Source of the DNA: DASZBR01 sp033763845
GTDB taxonomy: Bacteria; Pseudomonadota; Gammaproteobacteria; DASZBR01
Direction of reading: 5' to 3'
Length of the DNA: 29,564 nt
Assembly: GCA_033763845.1 (NCBI GenBank)
Contig: JANRJR010000005.1
Span: 1 to 29,564, forward strand
Shown in pieces: positions 1-6,864 of this stretch. Made by a program: the position numbers and the translations under genes. Below the pieces are notes generated by a model. It saw nothing but the letters and a program-made list of their open reading frames with translations, was not told the origin of the DNA and ran no database searches. Position 1 is the stretch's first letter. Each line of letters starts with the position of its first letter.

Positions 1-2
1 CT

Positions 3-128
3 ACCTCTCCCGCTATGTTAGTTTCAGTTTTACGAGACAGTCCGGCTAGAAGTGCGCCGCAGCATAATGACAACAATGTTCCCGGTGCAAGTGTTTCTTC
101 AAACCCAGGTGTAACAAATTCTCTCTAA
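3..128 (+). CDS. C-terminal end of an unknown protein (5' truncated)
   Basis: Frame 3 is open from the window edge to a TAA at 126-128, giving 41 residues; the other two plus frames close within about 55 bases. The visible tail is rich in Ser, Asn, Pro, Ala and Gln and looks disordered, ending in a leucine. No domain can be recognised and the body of the gene lies upstream. A disordered polar tail ending in a hydrophobic residue resembles the end of the ankyrin protein further along the window and is common in secreted effectors, but that is only a resemblance. The open frame could also be chance. Confidence 0.42.
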   Translation, partial: TSPAMLVSVLRDSPARSAPQHNDNNVPGASVSSNPGVTNSL

Positions 129-206
129 AGGATTTGTGCTGATGTGTGCAAATTTTTAGGATGCGCGGAGTTTTTTTATGGGAAGTATTTTTGTAAAGGA
201 TAATGT

Positions 207-1049
207 ATGAATTTTACGGATAAAGTGCTTCGCGCGTATGCATCTATAGAAAATCCTCGTTCAAAAGAATTAATTCAAGTGCTCATCAAGTATTTACACG
301 CCTATGTGAAAGAGACGCATCTTTCCGCAGAAGAGTGGGAATTTACGTGGGATTATTTAGCAAAAATGGCAAAATTTACGCATGAGGATCGCAATGAATT
401 TTTATTGCTGGCGGATGTATTAGGCGTAAGCCAATTAATTGAAACGCTTAATCATCAGCGCCCTGAAAATACTGCAGGATTTGCATTAGTCGGTCCTTTT
501 TATCGTGCGAATGCGCCATTGCGTAAAAATGGCGAGTCGATTGCAAGTTCTGACACCCCGGGTGAGCGTGTTGTTATTAAGGGGAAGGTGATTGATATTG
601 GAGATAATAAACCCATTCCGAATGCCATATTAGATACCTGGCAGGCAGCGAATAATGGTTTGTATGAATCTCAAGATCCCAGTCAGCCTGATATGAATTT
701 ACGCGGTAAATTTGAAACGGATCAAAATGGGCATTATGAATTAATTGCATTAATGCCAACGCCATATCCTGTTCCGACAGATGGCCCCGTCGGTGAATTA
801 TTACGAATGGCAAAGCGCCATCCGAATCGACCTGCACATATTCATTTTGTGGTTTCTGCGCCAAATTACGAAACATTTGTGACGCAAATATTCGTAGAAG
901 GTGATGCGCTTGTGGAGAGTGATGCGGTGTTTACAGCGAGTGAAAATATGGTGGGACAATTTATTAAAGAAGGCAATCACTATAAGCTTAATTATGATTT
1001 TCAATTAAAGAAAGGCAAATCAATTATGCCTAAAGCGCCAATTCAATAG
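207..1049 (+). CDS. intradiol ring-cleavage dioxygenase (catechol/hydroxyquinol 1,2-dioxygenase-like)
   Basis: This 280-residue protein should open an aromatic diol ring between the two hydroxyls using non-haem Fe(III) and O2. Residues 1-95 form the helical N-terminal dioxygenase domain that makes the dimer interface, and about 100-265 the catalytic beta-sandwich. The iron ligands expected from the family are visible: Tyr153 (GLYESQDP), Tyr187 (PTPYPVPTDGP), His211 and His213 (RPAHIHF). The 34- and 24-residue spacings match the family closely. The stretch PVPTDGPVGELL followed by RHPNRPAHIHF is most like hydroxyquinol 1,2-dioxygenases, so catechol or hydroxyquinol is the likely substrate. AAAGGA lies 6 bases before the ATG. 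The lipocalin-like gene follows 11 bases after the stop. No other ring-degradation gene is nearby, so the pathway role is unclear. Confidence 0.88.
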   Translation: MNFTDKVLRAYASIENPRSKELIQVLIKYLHAYVKETHLSAEEWEFTWDYLAKMAKFTHEDRNEFLLLADVLGVSQLIETLNHQRPENTAGFALVGPFYRANAPLRKNGESIASSDTPGERVVIKGKVIDIGDNKPIPNAILDTWQAANNGLYESQDPSQPDMNLRGKFETDQNGHYELIALMPTPYPVPTDGPVGELLRMAKRHPNRPAHIHFVVSAPNYETFVTQIFVEGDALVESDAVFTASENMVGQFIKEGNHYKLNYDFQLKKGKSIMPKAPIQ

Positions 1050-1060
1050 AGGAGTGGGTG

Positions 1061-1435
1061 ATGTCGGTTATCCAAGAAAAAATTATTGGCACATGGAAAT
1101 TAGTCCATTCAGTAGAAATAGAACATTCTGGCAATAAACGCTATCCATTTGGAGAAGATGCAATAGGTTATATTATTTATGATGCTGCGGGGACAATGGC
1201 CGTACAAATTTCTCGGCGCGAACGTCAAGTATTTAACGAAAAGGATTATTTAGCGTATTTCGGTCGCTATGAAATTGATCTTCAAAATGAATTAGTAAGA
1301 CATTTTGTCGAGGGTAGTTTGCATCTAAGTTATCTCGGCAAAATTCTCGAACGAAAATATCATTTTTATGATAATCGCATGTCTTTAAAACCGCATGATG
1401 GAACGAATAGAGAGATTTTGTGGGAGAGGGTTTGA
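1061..1435 (+). CDS. lipocalin-like domain protein
   Basis: A small protein of 124 residues consisting of one lipocalin-like beta-barrel domain (Lipocalin_5 type). The signature is an N-terminal IGTWKLV followed by YPFGEDAIGYIIYDAAG and a VQISRRER stretch; similar single-domain proteins are common in bacteria and fungi, often beside metabolic enzymes, and are thought to bind small hydrophobic ligands. The frame also has an in-line GTG at 1058, but GAGGAG at 1049-1054 is better spaced for the ATG at 1061. It sits 11 bases behind the intradiol dioxygenase and is probably co-transcribed with it, so binding of an aromatic ligand or product is a reasonable guess, not a demonstrated function. No signal peptide is seen, so it is probably cytoplasmic. 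Confidence 0.8.
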   Translation: MSVIQEKIIGTWKLVHSVEIEHSGNKRYPFGEDAIGYIIYDAAGTMAVQISRRERQVFNEKDYLAYFGRYEIDLQNELVRHFVEGSLHLSYLGKILERKYHFYDNRMSLKPHDGTNREILWERV

Positions 1436-1441
1436 AAAATC

Positions 1442-1466
1442 TTGAGGTCACAAATTGTGACCTCAA
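1442..1466. repeat. perfect 25-bp palindrome, copy 1
   Basis: TTGAGGTCACAA, a single central A, then TTGTGACCTCAA: 12-bp arms without mismatch. It starts 7 bases after the lipocalin-like stop codon. No T-run follows on either strand, so it is not a standard rho-independent terminator. A near-identical palindrome lies at 1598-1620. Confidence 0.9.
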
Positions 1467-1501
1467 ACAATGCGTGACCTGATTTTAAGAGCCAGCATTT
1501 T

Positions 1502-1526
1502 TTGATAAAGTAAGAGCTCTTATCAA
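1502..1526. repeat. nested palindromes between the two matching copies
   Basis: TTGATAA at 1502-1508 and TTATCAA at 1520-1526 form a 7-bp stem. Inside it, overlapping the right arm, TAAGAGCTCTTA at 1511-1522 is a 12-bp perfect palindrome. The two cannot both form as hairpins. The right arm is followed by TTTTG only, so terminator function is doubtful. Confidence 0.6.
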
Positions 1527-1597
1527 TTTTGTATTTAAGGAATAATAATGACGGAAAATTTTTCACCCATGGCTTGAATCTTAGAATGCTCTGAACG

Positions 1598-1620
1598 TGA
1601 GATCACAATTTGTGATCTCA
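1598..1620. repeat. perfect 23-bp palindrome, copy 2
   Basis: TGAGATCACAA, central T, TTGTGATCTCA: 11-bp arms without mismatch. Compared with the copy at 1442-1466, one base pair per arm differs (GG/CC to GA/TC) and the change is compensated on the other arm, so symmetry is kept. It lies 26 bases beyond the stop codon of the minus-strand gene that ends at 1647. Confidence 0.9.
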
Positions 1621-1646
1621 AGTGTGAAGTAAGCCATCTTCCTAGA

Positions 1647-2702
1647 TTATTTTTTTATACGGTTCTCTTTAACTTTCATTACATCGTGGATCGCATTTTC
1701 TGCTATCTGCCGTGCTTTTACTTTTGAAATAAGGGTTTGGTCAACATTGCAATGAGCAATTTGAAGTGCTATTTCGCGAGGCAATCCAGCAAAAAAACCG
1801 TGTTGGTCTAGACAACCTAACGCAATACATTGAGCGTCTCGTTTCAACCGAATAAACTCACGAACAAGATCCCTTGCTTTTTGGGGGTGTTCATAGAGCT
1901 TCCACATAAGCTCAAGTAATATTTTTTCATCTGATGGAGATTCTGCGGTTAATAGTTCAGCCAATGGTACTTTTGTATTTGTAACAGCCTTACAAAAATT
2001 CTCGTCAGGTAGAAAGACTTTTAGTAATGCTGTTCTAAGCGTAGGGTGTAATGCCATTAATGTGTTTAATGGTAAGCCTAATACCACAGCTTCTCTAACT
2101 TGATCTGCCCTCTCCGTTAATTCTGACTGCAGCTCAGAGTTTAGATTCAATATCTCGGGAAAAGTTAAGCCTAGTTCAAATAGAACACCAATGCCGTAGG
2201 CTTTGGATAGAATCTCGTTTCGTTTTTTGTATTCCAGGGATAATAAATATTCAAATGAAACGCCTATTTGGACTAATTTTTGGACATTTTCAGGTATATG
2301 CTTTAGCCAATACTTGCATTCTGCTGCTGTAAGAGAAAATAGCGGTTCCGGCGGTAGTTTGTAATCATTAAGCCACTTCACAAAACACATTAAGTCCCAT
2401 CGATCTTTTAATATCGAAACATCTAATTTAATCAAAGCCATGCGTATTGTTTGTTCAGGTATTTTGGCTTTAAATAATGTGCCTAGATGGCATTCATATA
2501 TTGCTGCTCGTCGTGTCGCGTCCAAAGACAACAGTTCATTAAGAGGGAGAGTTTTTACACATTTTAGGAGCCAGTAGACGCTCCCGCTGTTTTTATCTAC
2601 TTCCTCCAGTAAAGAGAGCTCTAGTTTTAGTAACACTTCGAGGGGGATTTCGAGGTGGTGCGACAGGGGAGTTGCTTTTTGAAGCTTTTCATCGTCTCTC
2701 AT
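1647..2702 (-). CDS. helical 31-residue-repeat protein with F-box-like C-terminal motif; candidate effector
   Basis: Not a family I recognise. The 351 residues are leucine-rich and helical with a tandem unit of about 31 residues. Matching segments begin near residues 52, 116, 147, 178, 209 and 244 (LPLNELLSLDATRRAAIY, GVSFEYLLSLEYKKRNEIL, GLPLNTLMALHPTLRTALL), with a weak one near 84. The pattern is G/L-h-x-h-x-x-L-L-x-L followed by a charged helix, which suggests an alpha-solenoid for protein binding. Residues about 305-335 (GLPREIALQIAHC, then NVDQTLISKV) follow the L-P-x-E-h-x-x-x-I spacing of the F-box, a Skp1-binding motif found in some effectors of intracellular bacteria. No signal peptide or membrane segment is seen. 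AAGGAA lies 6 bases before the ATG. The gene stands alone, divergent from the dehydrogenase. Repeat structure is clear; the F-box call is tentative. Confidence 0.7.
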   Translation of the reverse strand: MRDDEKLQKATPLSHHLEIPLEVLLKLELSLLEEVDKNSGSVYWLLKCVKTLPLNELLSLDATRRAAIYECHLGTLFKAKIPEQTIRMALIKLDVSILKDRWDLMCFVKWLNDYKLPPEPLFSLTAAECKYWLKHIPENVQKLVQIGVSFEYLLSLEYKKRNEILSKAYGIGVLFELGLTFPEILNLNSELQSELTERADQVREAVVLGLPLNTLMALHPTLRTALLKVFLPDENFCKAVTNTKVPLAELLTAESPSDEKILLELMWKLYEHPQKARDLVREFIRLKRDAQCIALGCLDQHGFFAGLPREIALQIAHCNVDQTLISKVKARQIAENAIHDVMKVKENRIKK

Positions 2703-2776
2703 CGTCGTTCCTTTTAAATTAAACGTTTTTAAATGCGTGGTAGTATATCAAATAAACCTAAATCAAAGGGGCAAGT

Positions 2777-3547
2777 ATGACTAAACTTCACAACAAAATC
2801 GTCTTCATCACTGGTGCCTCCAGCGGTATTGGCAAAGCCTGCGCAGAACAATTTGCCGCCGAAGGGGCGAAATTAATTCTTACCGCACGGCGTGTAGAGC
2901 GACTGGAGCAATTGTCCGCTGAATTAACAGCAAAGCATAATACGGCTGTTTTATGTATTGCACTGGATGTCCAAGATCAAAAAAATGTTGCCAGTACTAT
3001 CGAAAAACTTCCCGCTGACTGGAAAAACATTGATATTTTAATTAACAATGCGGGTAAAGCCTTGTCGACCAATAAAATTCAAGATGGCGAATTAGACGAT
3101 TGGGAAGATATGATTGATACCAATATAAAGGGCCTGTTGTACGTCTCTCGTGCGATTTTGCCCGGAATGGTTACTCGAAATGCAGGGCATGTTTTTAATA
3201 TCAGTTCTACCGCAGGGCATCATAATTACCCTAATGGCAATGTGTACTGCGCGACAAAACATGCGGTGCGATCTCTTAGTGAAAGTATGCGATTAGATTT
3301 AAACGGTACAAAAATTCGCGTAACAGATATTGCGCCAGGAATGGTTCACACAGAATTTAGCGAAGTGCGATGGAAGGGCGATAAAGCTAGAGCAGATGAT
3401 TTCTATAAAAATATGACGCCGCTAACAGCCCATGATGTCGCAGACAGTATTGTCTTTTGTGCAACACGACCTGCGCATGTGAATATTGCTGAATTAGTGA
3501 TTTATCCGACGGATCAAGCGTCGCCTACGGTGGTGAATCGCAAGTGA
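2777..3547 (+). CDS. ydfG: short-chain dehydrogenase/reductase, YdfG type
   Basis: A 256-residue cytoplasmic NAD(P)H-dependent oxidoreductase of the classical SDR family. The cofactor motif TGASSGIG is at residues 12-19, NNAG at 90-93, the catalytic serine in NISSTAG around 143, and YCATK supplies Tyr157 and Lys161. The C-terminal part (IAPGMVHTEFSEVRWKG, then MTPLTAHDVADSI and YPTDQASP) matches the YdfG/serine 3-dehydrogenase subgroup, which oxidises L-serine or 3-hydroxy acids and reduces malonic semialdehyde. Length agrees with E. coli YdfG (about 248). AAGGGG precedes the ATG by 6 bases. The helicase gene begins 27 bases downstream on the same strand with no obvious functional link. SDR assignment is sure; exact substrate is by family resemblance. 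Confidence 0.86.
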   Translation: MTKLHNKIVFITGASSGIGKACAEQFAAEGAKLILTARRVERLEQLSAELTAKHNTAVLCIALDVQDQKNVASTIEKLPADWKNIDILINNAGKALSTNKIQDGELDDWEDMIDTNIKGLLYVSRAILPGMVTRNAGHVFNISSTAGHHNYPNGNVYCATKHAVRSLSESMRLDLNGTKIRVTDIAPGMVHTEFSEVRWKGDKARADDFYKNMTPLTAHDVADSIVFCATRPAHVNIAELVIYPTDQASPTVVNRK

Positions 3548-3574
3548 TGTTTACAATAAGGTATATAAATAGTT

Positions 3575-5278
3575 ATGCGACAAGATGAAGCATTGAATGT
3601 ATTAAAAATGGCAAGAAATGTATTTCTTACCGGTGAAGCGGGTTCGGGTAAAACCTATTTATTAAATCAATATATTCATTATTTAAAATCTCACAGAGTA
3701 GAAGTTGCGGTAACAGCTTCTACGGGCATTGCAGCAACGCATCTGCAGGGAACAACCATCCATTTCTGGTCAGGTATTGGTGTGAAGGATAATCTTACTC
3801 AAAAAGATTTAGAAAATTTACGAAAAGACGATCGTATAAAACGCCATTACAAAAAAACCAAGGTATTAATCATCGATGAAATATCGATGTTACATCAATA
3901 TCAGCTTGATATGGTCGACACGATAGCGCGTTATATTCTGGAGTGTGATAAGCCGTTTGGTGGCATTCAAGTCGTTTTGTGTGGCGATTTTTTTCAATTA
4001 CCACCTGTTTCTTCAAATGCTTTAAGAGAAGAAAAAGTATTTGCTTTTGAAGGTGCTGCCTGGAAAGAAGGAGATTTTCATGTTTGTTATTTACATGAAC
4101 AACATCGCCAGGGTGACGATCCCTTATTAGCTATTTTAAAAGATATACGAAGTGGTACAGCAGGTGAGCATACTAAAATTCCTTTGCGTACCCGTTATAA
4201 AAAAGAACCCCAAGGTTTCACAAAGCCCACCCGACTTTACTCTCGTAATATTAATGTGGATATCATTAATGATCTCGAGTTGACAAATCTTCAGGGCGAA
4301 GAAAAAACTTTTATGATGACCACAGAAGGTTTTGAAACTTTATTAAAGAGCCTTAAAAAAAATTGCCTTGCGGTGGAAAATTTAAAATTAAAAATTGGCG
4401 CTGAAGTCATGTTCATCAAGAACGATATGCTAGGGCGATATGTTAACGGTACGCGTAGCATCGTTGTGGGTTTTGATAAACGCGAGGGTTGGCCTATTGT
4501 TGAAACATTTGGTGGTGACATCATTGTGGCTTACCCAGAAGAGTGGAAATTTGAAGATAATGGGATAGTGCGTGCGACAATCCGGCAAGTCCCTCTTCGT
4601 CTTGCGTGGGCAATTACGATTCATAAAAGTCAGGGTATGACATTGGATGCGGTAGAAATTGATTTGGGCGATGCTTTCGAGCCTGGAATGGGTTATGTTG
4701 CTTTATCAAGGGTGCGTAGTTTAAAGGGTTTAAAGCTGATGAACCTCAATGAAATGGCATTAAAAGTGCATCCTAAAATTCTTCTGCAGGATAGTGTGTT
4801 TAAAGATCATTCAATGGCTCTTGTTGAGTATTTACAGTCTTTATCTCAAAAAGAAATAGTGGAGCGTCAGCGTAAAATTCTTATTGAGCGTTTTGAAGGT
4901 TGTGTCGAGAAAATAATAAATAAAACAAAAAATAAAATAAGCGCAAAAGTGAAAACAAAAAAACAAAAGGACGCTCCTACCAAAACTTCAACGTTGGAGA
5001 TGTTAAAGTCGGAGGCATCTTTGGAATCAATGGCTGCAAAGTGCGAAGTGACAGTTGGAACAATAATAACCCATATAGAAAAGCTCAATACACTAAAACA
5101 AGTCGAACGAACTCATCTCGTGTATTTAAAAAATAATCTTCCTCAAAAAGATTTTGATTTGATTTTGACAGAATTGAAACTATCGGAAGACGGAAGAGTA
5201 AAGCCGATTTATGATAAATTTGAAGGAAAATATTCCTATATTAATATTCGACTTGTCCGGTTGTTTCTAGAAAATTAA
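3575..5278 (+). CDS. PIF1-like superfamily 1B DNA helicase with C-terminal HTH domain
   Basis: A 567-residue ATP-dependent 5'-3' helicase of the PIF1/RecD-like group. Walker A GEAGSGKT is at residues 20-27, followed by VTASTGIAATHLQGTTIH (motif Ia region), DEIS Walker B at 101-104, and GDFFQLPPV at 137-145. The second RecA lobe ends in the UvrD_C_2-type segment WAITIHKSQGMTLD (from 345) and GYVALSRVRS (about 374-383), which holds the arginine finger. A Lys-rich linker around 445-470 joins it to a helix-turn-helix of the HTH_40 kind (residues about 471-505), as seen at the end of some RecQ and bacterial PIF1 proteins, which probably contacts DNA. Family members unwind forks, R-loops and G-quadruplexes. 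The stop lies one base from the stop of the convergent amidase gene. Confidence 0.9.
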   Translation: MRQDEALNVLKMARNVFLTGEAGSGKTYLLNQYIHYLKSHRVEVAVTASTGIAATHLQGTTIHFWSGIGVKDNLTQKDLENLRKDDRIKRHYKKTKVLIIDEISMLHQYQLDMVDTIARYILECDKPFGGIQVVLCGDFFQLPPVSSNALREEKVFAFEGAAWKEGDFHVCYLHEQHRQGDDPLLAILKDIRSGTAGEHTKIPLRTRYKKEPQGFTKPTRLYSRNINVDIINDLELTNLQGEEKTFMMTTEGFETLLKSLKKNCLAVENLKLKIGAEVMFIKNDMLGRYVNGTRSIVVGFDKREGWPIVETFGGDIIVAYPEEWKFEDNGIVRATIRQVPLRLAWAITIHKSQGMTLDAVEIDLGDAFEPGMGYVALSRVRSLKGLKLMNLNEMALKVHPKILLQDSVFKDHSMALVEYLQSLSQKEIVERQRKILIERFEGCVEKIINKTKNKISAKVKTKKQKDAPTKTSTLEMLKSEASLESMAAKCEVTVGTIITHIEKLNTLKQVERTHLVYLKNNLPQKDFDLILTELKLSEDGRVKPIYDKFEGKYSYINIRLVRLFLEN

Positions 5279-5279
5279 A

Positions 5280-6065
5280 TTATAATACTGGCAAAACCTT
5301 CCTGACTCTTTTTACTTCATCCAAATCAATATCCGCATAAATTATACCCGGCGTATTTTCTGTTTTCTCAGAAATTACTTTTCCCCATGGATCCACAATA
5401 ATACTGTGACCATATGTTTTTCGACCTGTGCTGTGTGTTCCACCCTGACACGCTCCCACAAAATAACTTAAATTATAAATGGCTGTTGCGCGGGCTAATA
5501 CATTCCAATGGGCTTCGCCAGTGGGTACCGTAAAAGAGGTAGGAAGAGCAATAATTTCTGCGCCTTTTTCAACAAGCTTTTTAAACATTTCTGGAAAGCG
5601 TATATCAAAACATACACCCAAACCTATTTTGCCAGCGGGTGTATCTATACAAACTAATTCGTCTCCTGCATCCGTAAACGAAGATTCTAAATATTTTTCT
5701 TTATCAGAAAGGGTGACATCAAACATATGGATTTTGTCGTAACGCGTAATTAATTCCCCCTGGTGGTCAAAAACTAAACATGCGGCGCGTGTTTTTCTTG
5801 GAATAGTGCACGATAGGGGAAATGTTCCACCAATAATCCAAATATTGTGTTTTTTAGCAGTAACTGAAAGAAAATATTGAATTTTTCCATGGCCAAATTT
5901 TTCTTGAATGCTTGGTTTGTCATCGCCAATATACGGAAAATATTCAGGAAGAACCGCAACTTTTGCTCCATTCTTGGCAGATTCACTGATATATTTTTCA
6001 GCAGAAAGCAGATTTTCGTCGACATTATCTGAAGAGCACATTTGAATTGCAGCAATTTTGGTCAT
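5280..6065 (-). CDS. carbon-nitrogen hydrolase (NIT1/YbeM-like amidase)
   Basis: A 261-residue nitrilase-superfamily amidohydrolase. The catalytic triad is visible: Glu41 (VLPEYF), Lys111 (YDKIHMFDV) and Cys152 (LGVCFDIRFPE). KIHMFDV and GEAHWNVLARATA are typical of the branch that contains NIT1 and E. coli YbeM, which hydrolyses deaminated glutathione, a repair reaction for a transaminase by-product; omega-amidase (NIT2) is the main alternative. The ORF stops shortly after RKVLPVL, a few residues before most relatives end. GAGGAAC lies 6 bases before the ATG. The terminator of the preceding GTPase gene is only 13 bases upstream of this start codon, leaving almost no room for a separate promoter. 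Confidence 0.87.
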   Translation of the reverse strand: MTKIAAIQMCSSDNVDENLLSAEKYISESAKNGAKVAVLPEYFPYIGDDKPSIQEKFGHGKIQYFLSVTAKKHNIWIIGGTFPLSCTIPRKTRAACLVFDHQGELITRYDKIHMFDVTLSDKEKYLESSFTDAGDELVCIDTPAGKIGLGVCFDIRFPEMFKKLVEKGAEIIALPTSFTVPTGEAHWNVLARATAIYNLSYFVGACQGGTHSTGRKTYGHSIIVDPWGKVISEKTENTPGIIYADIDLDEVKRVRKVLPVL

Positions 6066-6078
6066 AAATGTTCCTCAC

Positions 6079-6104
6079 AAAAAAAGGGGGCTTCAGCAGC
6101 CCCC
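6079..6104 (-). terminator. rho-independent terminator after the Rho-like GTPase gene
   Basis: Read on the minus strand, AGGGGGCT-loop-AGCCCCC gives a 7-bp GC-rich stem (plus-strand arms 6086-6092 and 6098-6104, loop 5 bases) followed at once by seven T. It lies 29 bases beyond the GTPase stop codon and ends 13 bases before the amidase ATG. Confidence 0.88.
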
Positions 6105-6133
6105 TATTTATACGGCATCCTTGCAGATAAGGA

Positions 6134-6733
6134 TTAGTGTTTTTGTGTCCCTAAGCTTATGGCTTTTGTAAAAGCTTGTTCAATAGATTGTGGATTATCT
6201 AAAGAACATTCTGCAAAGGTTTTAATATTAAGTGTTCTAGCAATTTGCTGTGCGTCTTGCGTCGTCACAACACCATTACCACTCGATTTCTCTTTCACAC
6301 CGAGTAATACCAATGCCGCATTAGGCGCAGAACGTTTAGCTTCATTAAACCAGGTTTGGATATCTTCCAAAGATTCGGCTGAGTTATAACCGAATGTCAA
6401 AATAAACGTATCCGTATTGGTATAATTTTGCTGATTTAACTTAGAGGTTTGAGCTTCTTGTCCGCCAATATCTTTCACGGAAACGTCGAATGTGCGGCCG
6501 CCAATGGAGCGTTTTACCGTACTGGTGTTTCCGCCTGTGAAGATATTTGCTAAAGCCGTTCTCAACGTTTTACCTTGGGGGCTGGTTGTTGGGATGGTGT
6601 CGCCGACCATCACCAAATTAACAGGAGAGCCAATGCCTGCACTGCTACCTGTTTGCGTTGCACCCTTCGTATAGTTTGAGCTCGTTGAGTAGCCTTTGTT
6701 ATCTGTATTACCTGTGTTTACTGTGCCTTTCAT
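6134..6733 (-). CDS. Rho/Rab-like small GTPase, degenerate; candidate eukaryotic-like effector
   Basis: A 199-residue protein with a Ras-superfamily fold closest by eye to Rho/Rac GTPases. After a 37-residue Ser/Thr/Gly/Asn-rich head come the P-loop region VMVGDTIPTTSPQGKT (G54-K55-T56), switch II DIGGQE (88-93, for DTAGQE), then NYTNTDTFILTFGYNSAES and APNAALVLLGVKEK, which follow Rac's SYPQTDVFLICF and CPNTPIILVGTKLDL. ECSLDN (175-180) matches the G5 motif ECSALT. Three features are odd: the P-loop has about five extra residues before GKT, switch I is short, and the G4 motif TKxD is VKEK at 146-149. The Rho insert helix and a C-terminal CAAX box are absent. It may be a pseudo-GTPase or use altered nucleotide binding. 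AAGGAG precedes the ATG by 7 bases; it has its own promoter and terminator. Confidence 0.8.
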   Translation of the reverse strand: MKGTVNTGNTDNKGYSTSSNYTKGATQTGSSAGIGSPVNLVMVGDTIPTTSPQGKTLRTALANIFTGGNTSTVKRSIGGRTFDVSVKDIGGQEAQTSKLNQQNYTNTDTFILTFGYNSAESLEDIQTWFNEAKRSAPNAALVLLGVKEKSSGNGVVTTQDAQQIARTLNIKTFAECSLDNPQSIEQAFTKAISLGTQKH

Positions 6734-6765
6734 ATTCCACTCCTTGGAAGTTTAAAGGAAACACG

Positions 6766-6795
6766 ATCATACGCCCCTCTTTTCAAGGGCGTCAA
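6766..6795 (-). promoter_or_regulatory. sigma-70-type promoter of the GTPase gene with a dyad in its spacer
   Basis: On the minus strand TTGACG (6795-6790), an 18-base spacer, then TATGAT (6771-6766), close to consensus and 33 bases before the ATG. An inverted repeat ACGCCC (6771-6776) / GGGCGT (6787-6792) fills the spacer and touches both boxes, a position where a repressor or MerR-type activator could bind. Confidence 0.75.
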
Positions 6796-6864
6796 CTCAA
6801 AACGGCTTAAATGGCGTTAGAATAGGGGTTTTGAAGGGTTTAGATCTGCGGCCTTTTTGCAGTG

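Noticed and set aside
129..165. ATTTG...CAAAT followed by T-run as a terminator of the upstream gene
   Set aside because: The stem is only 5 AT-rich base pairs with a long loop; too weak to call.
1442..1466. TCACA...TGTGA palindrome as a CRP or FNR site
   Set aside because: CRP sites read TGTGA-N6-TCACA and FNR sites TTGAT-N4-ATCAA; here the half-sites are in the opposite order and too close together.
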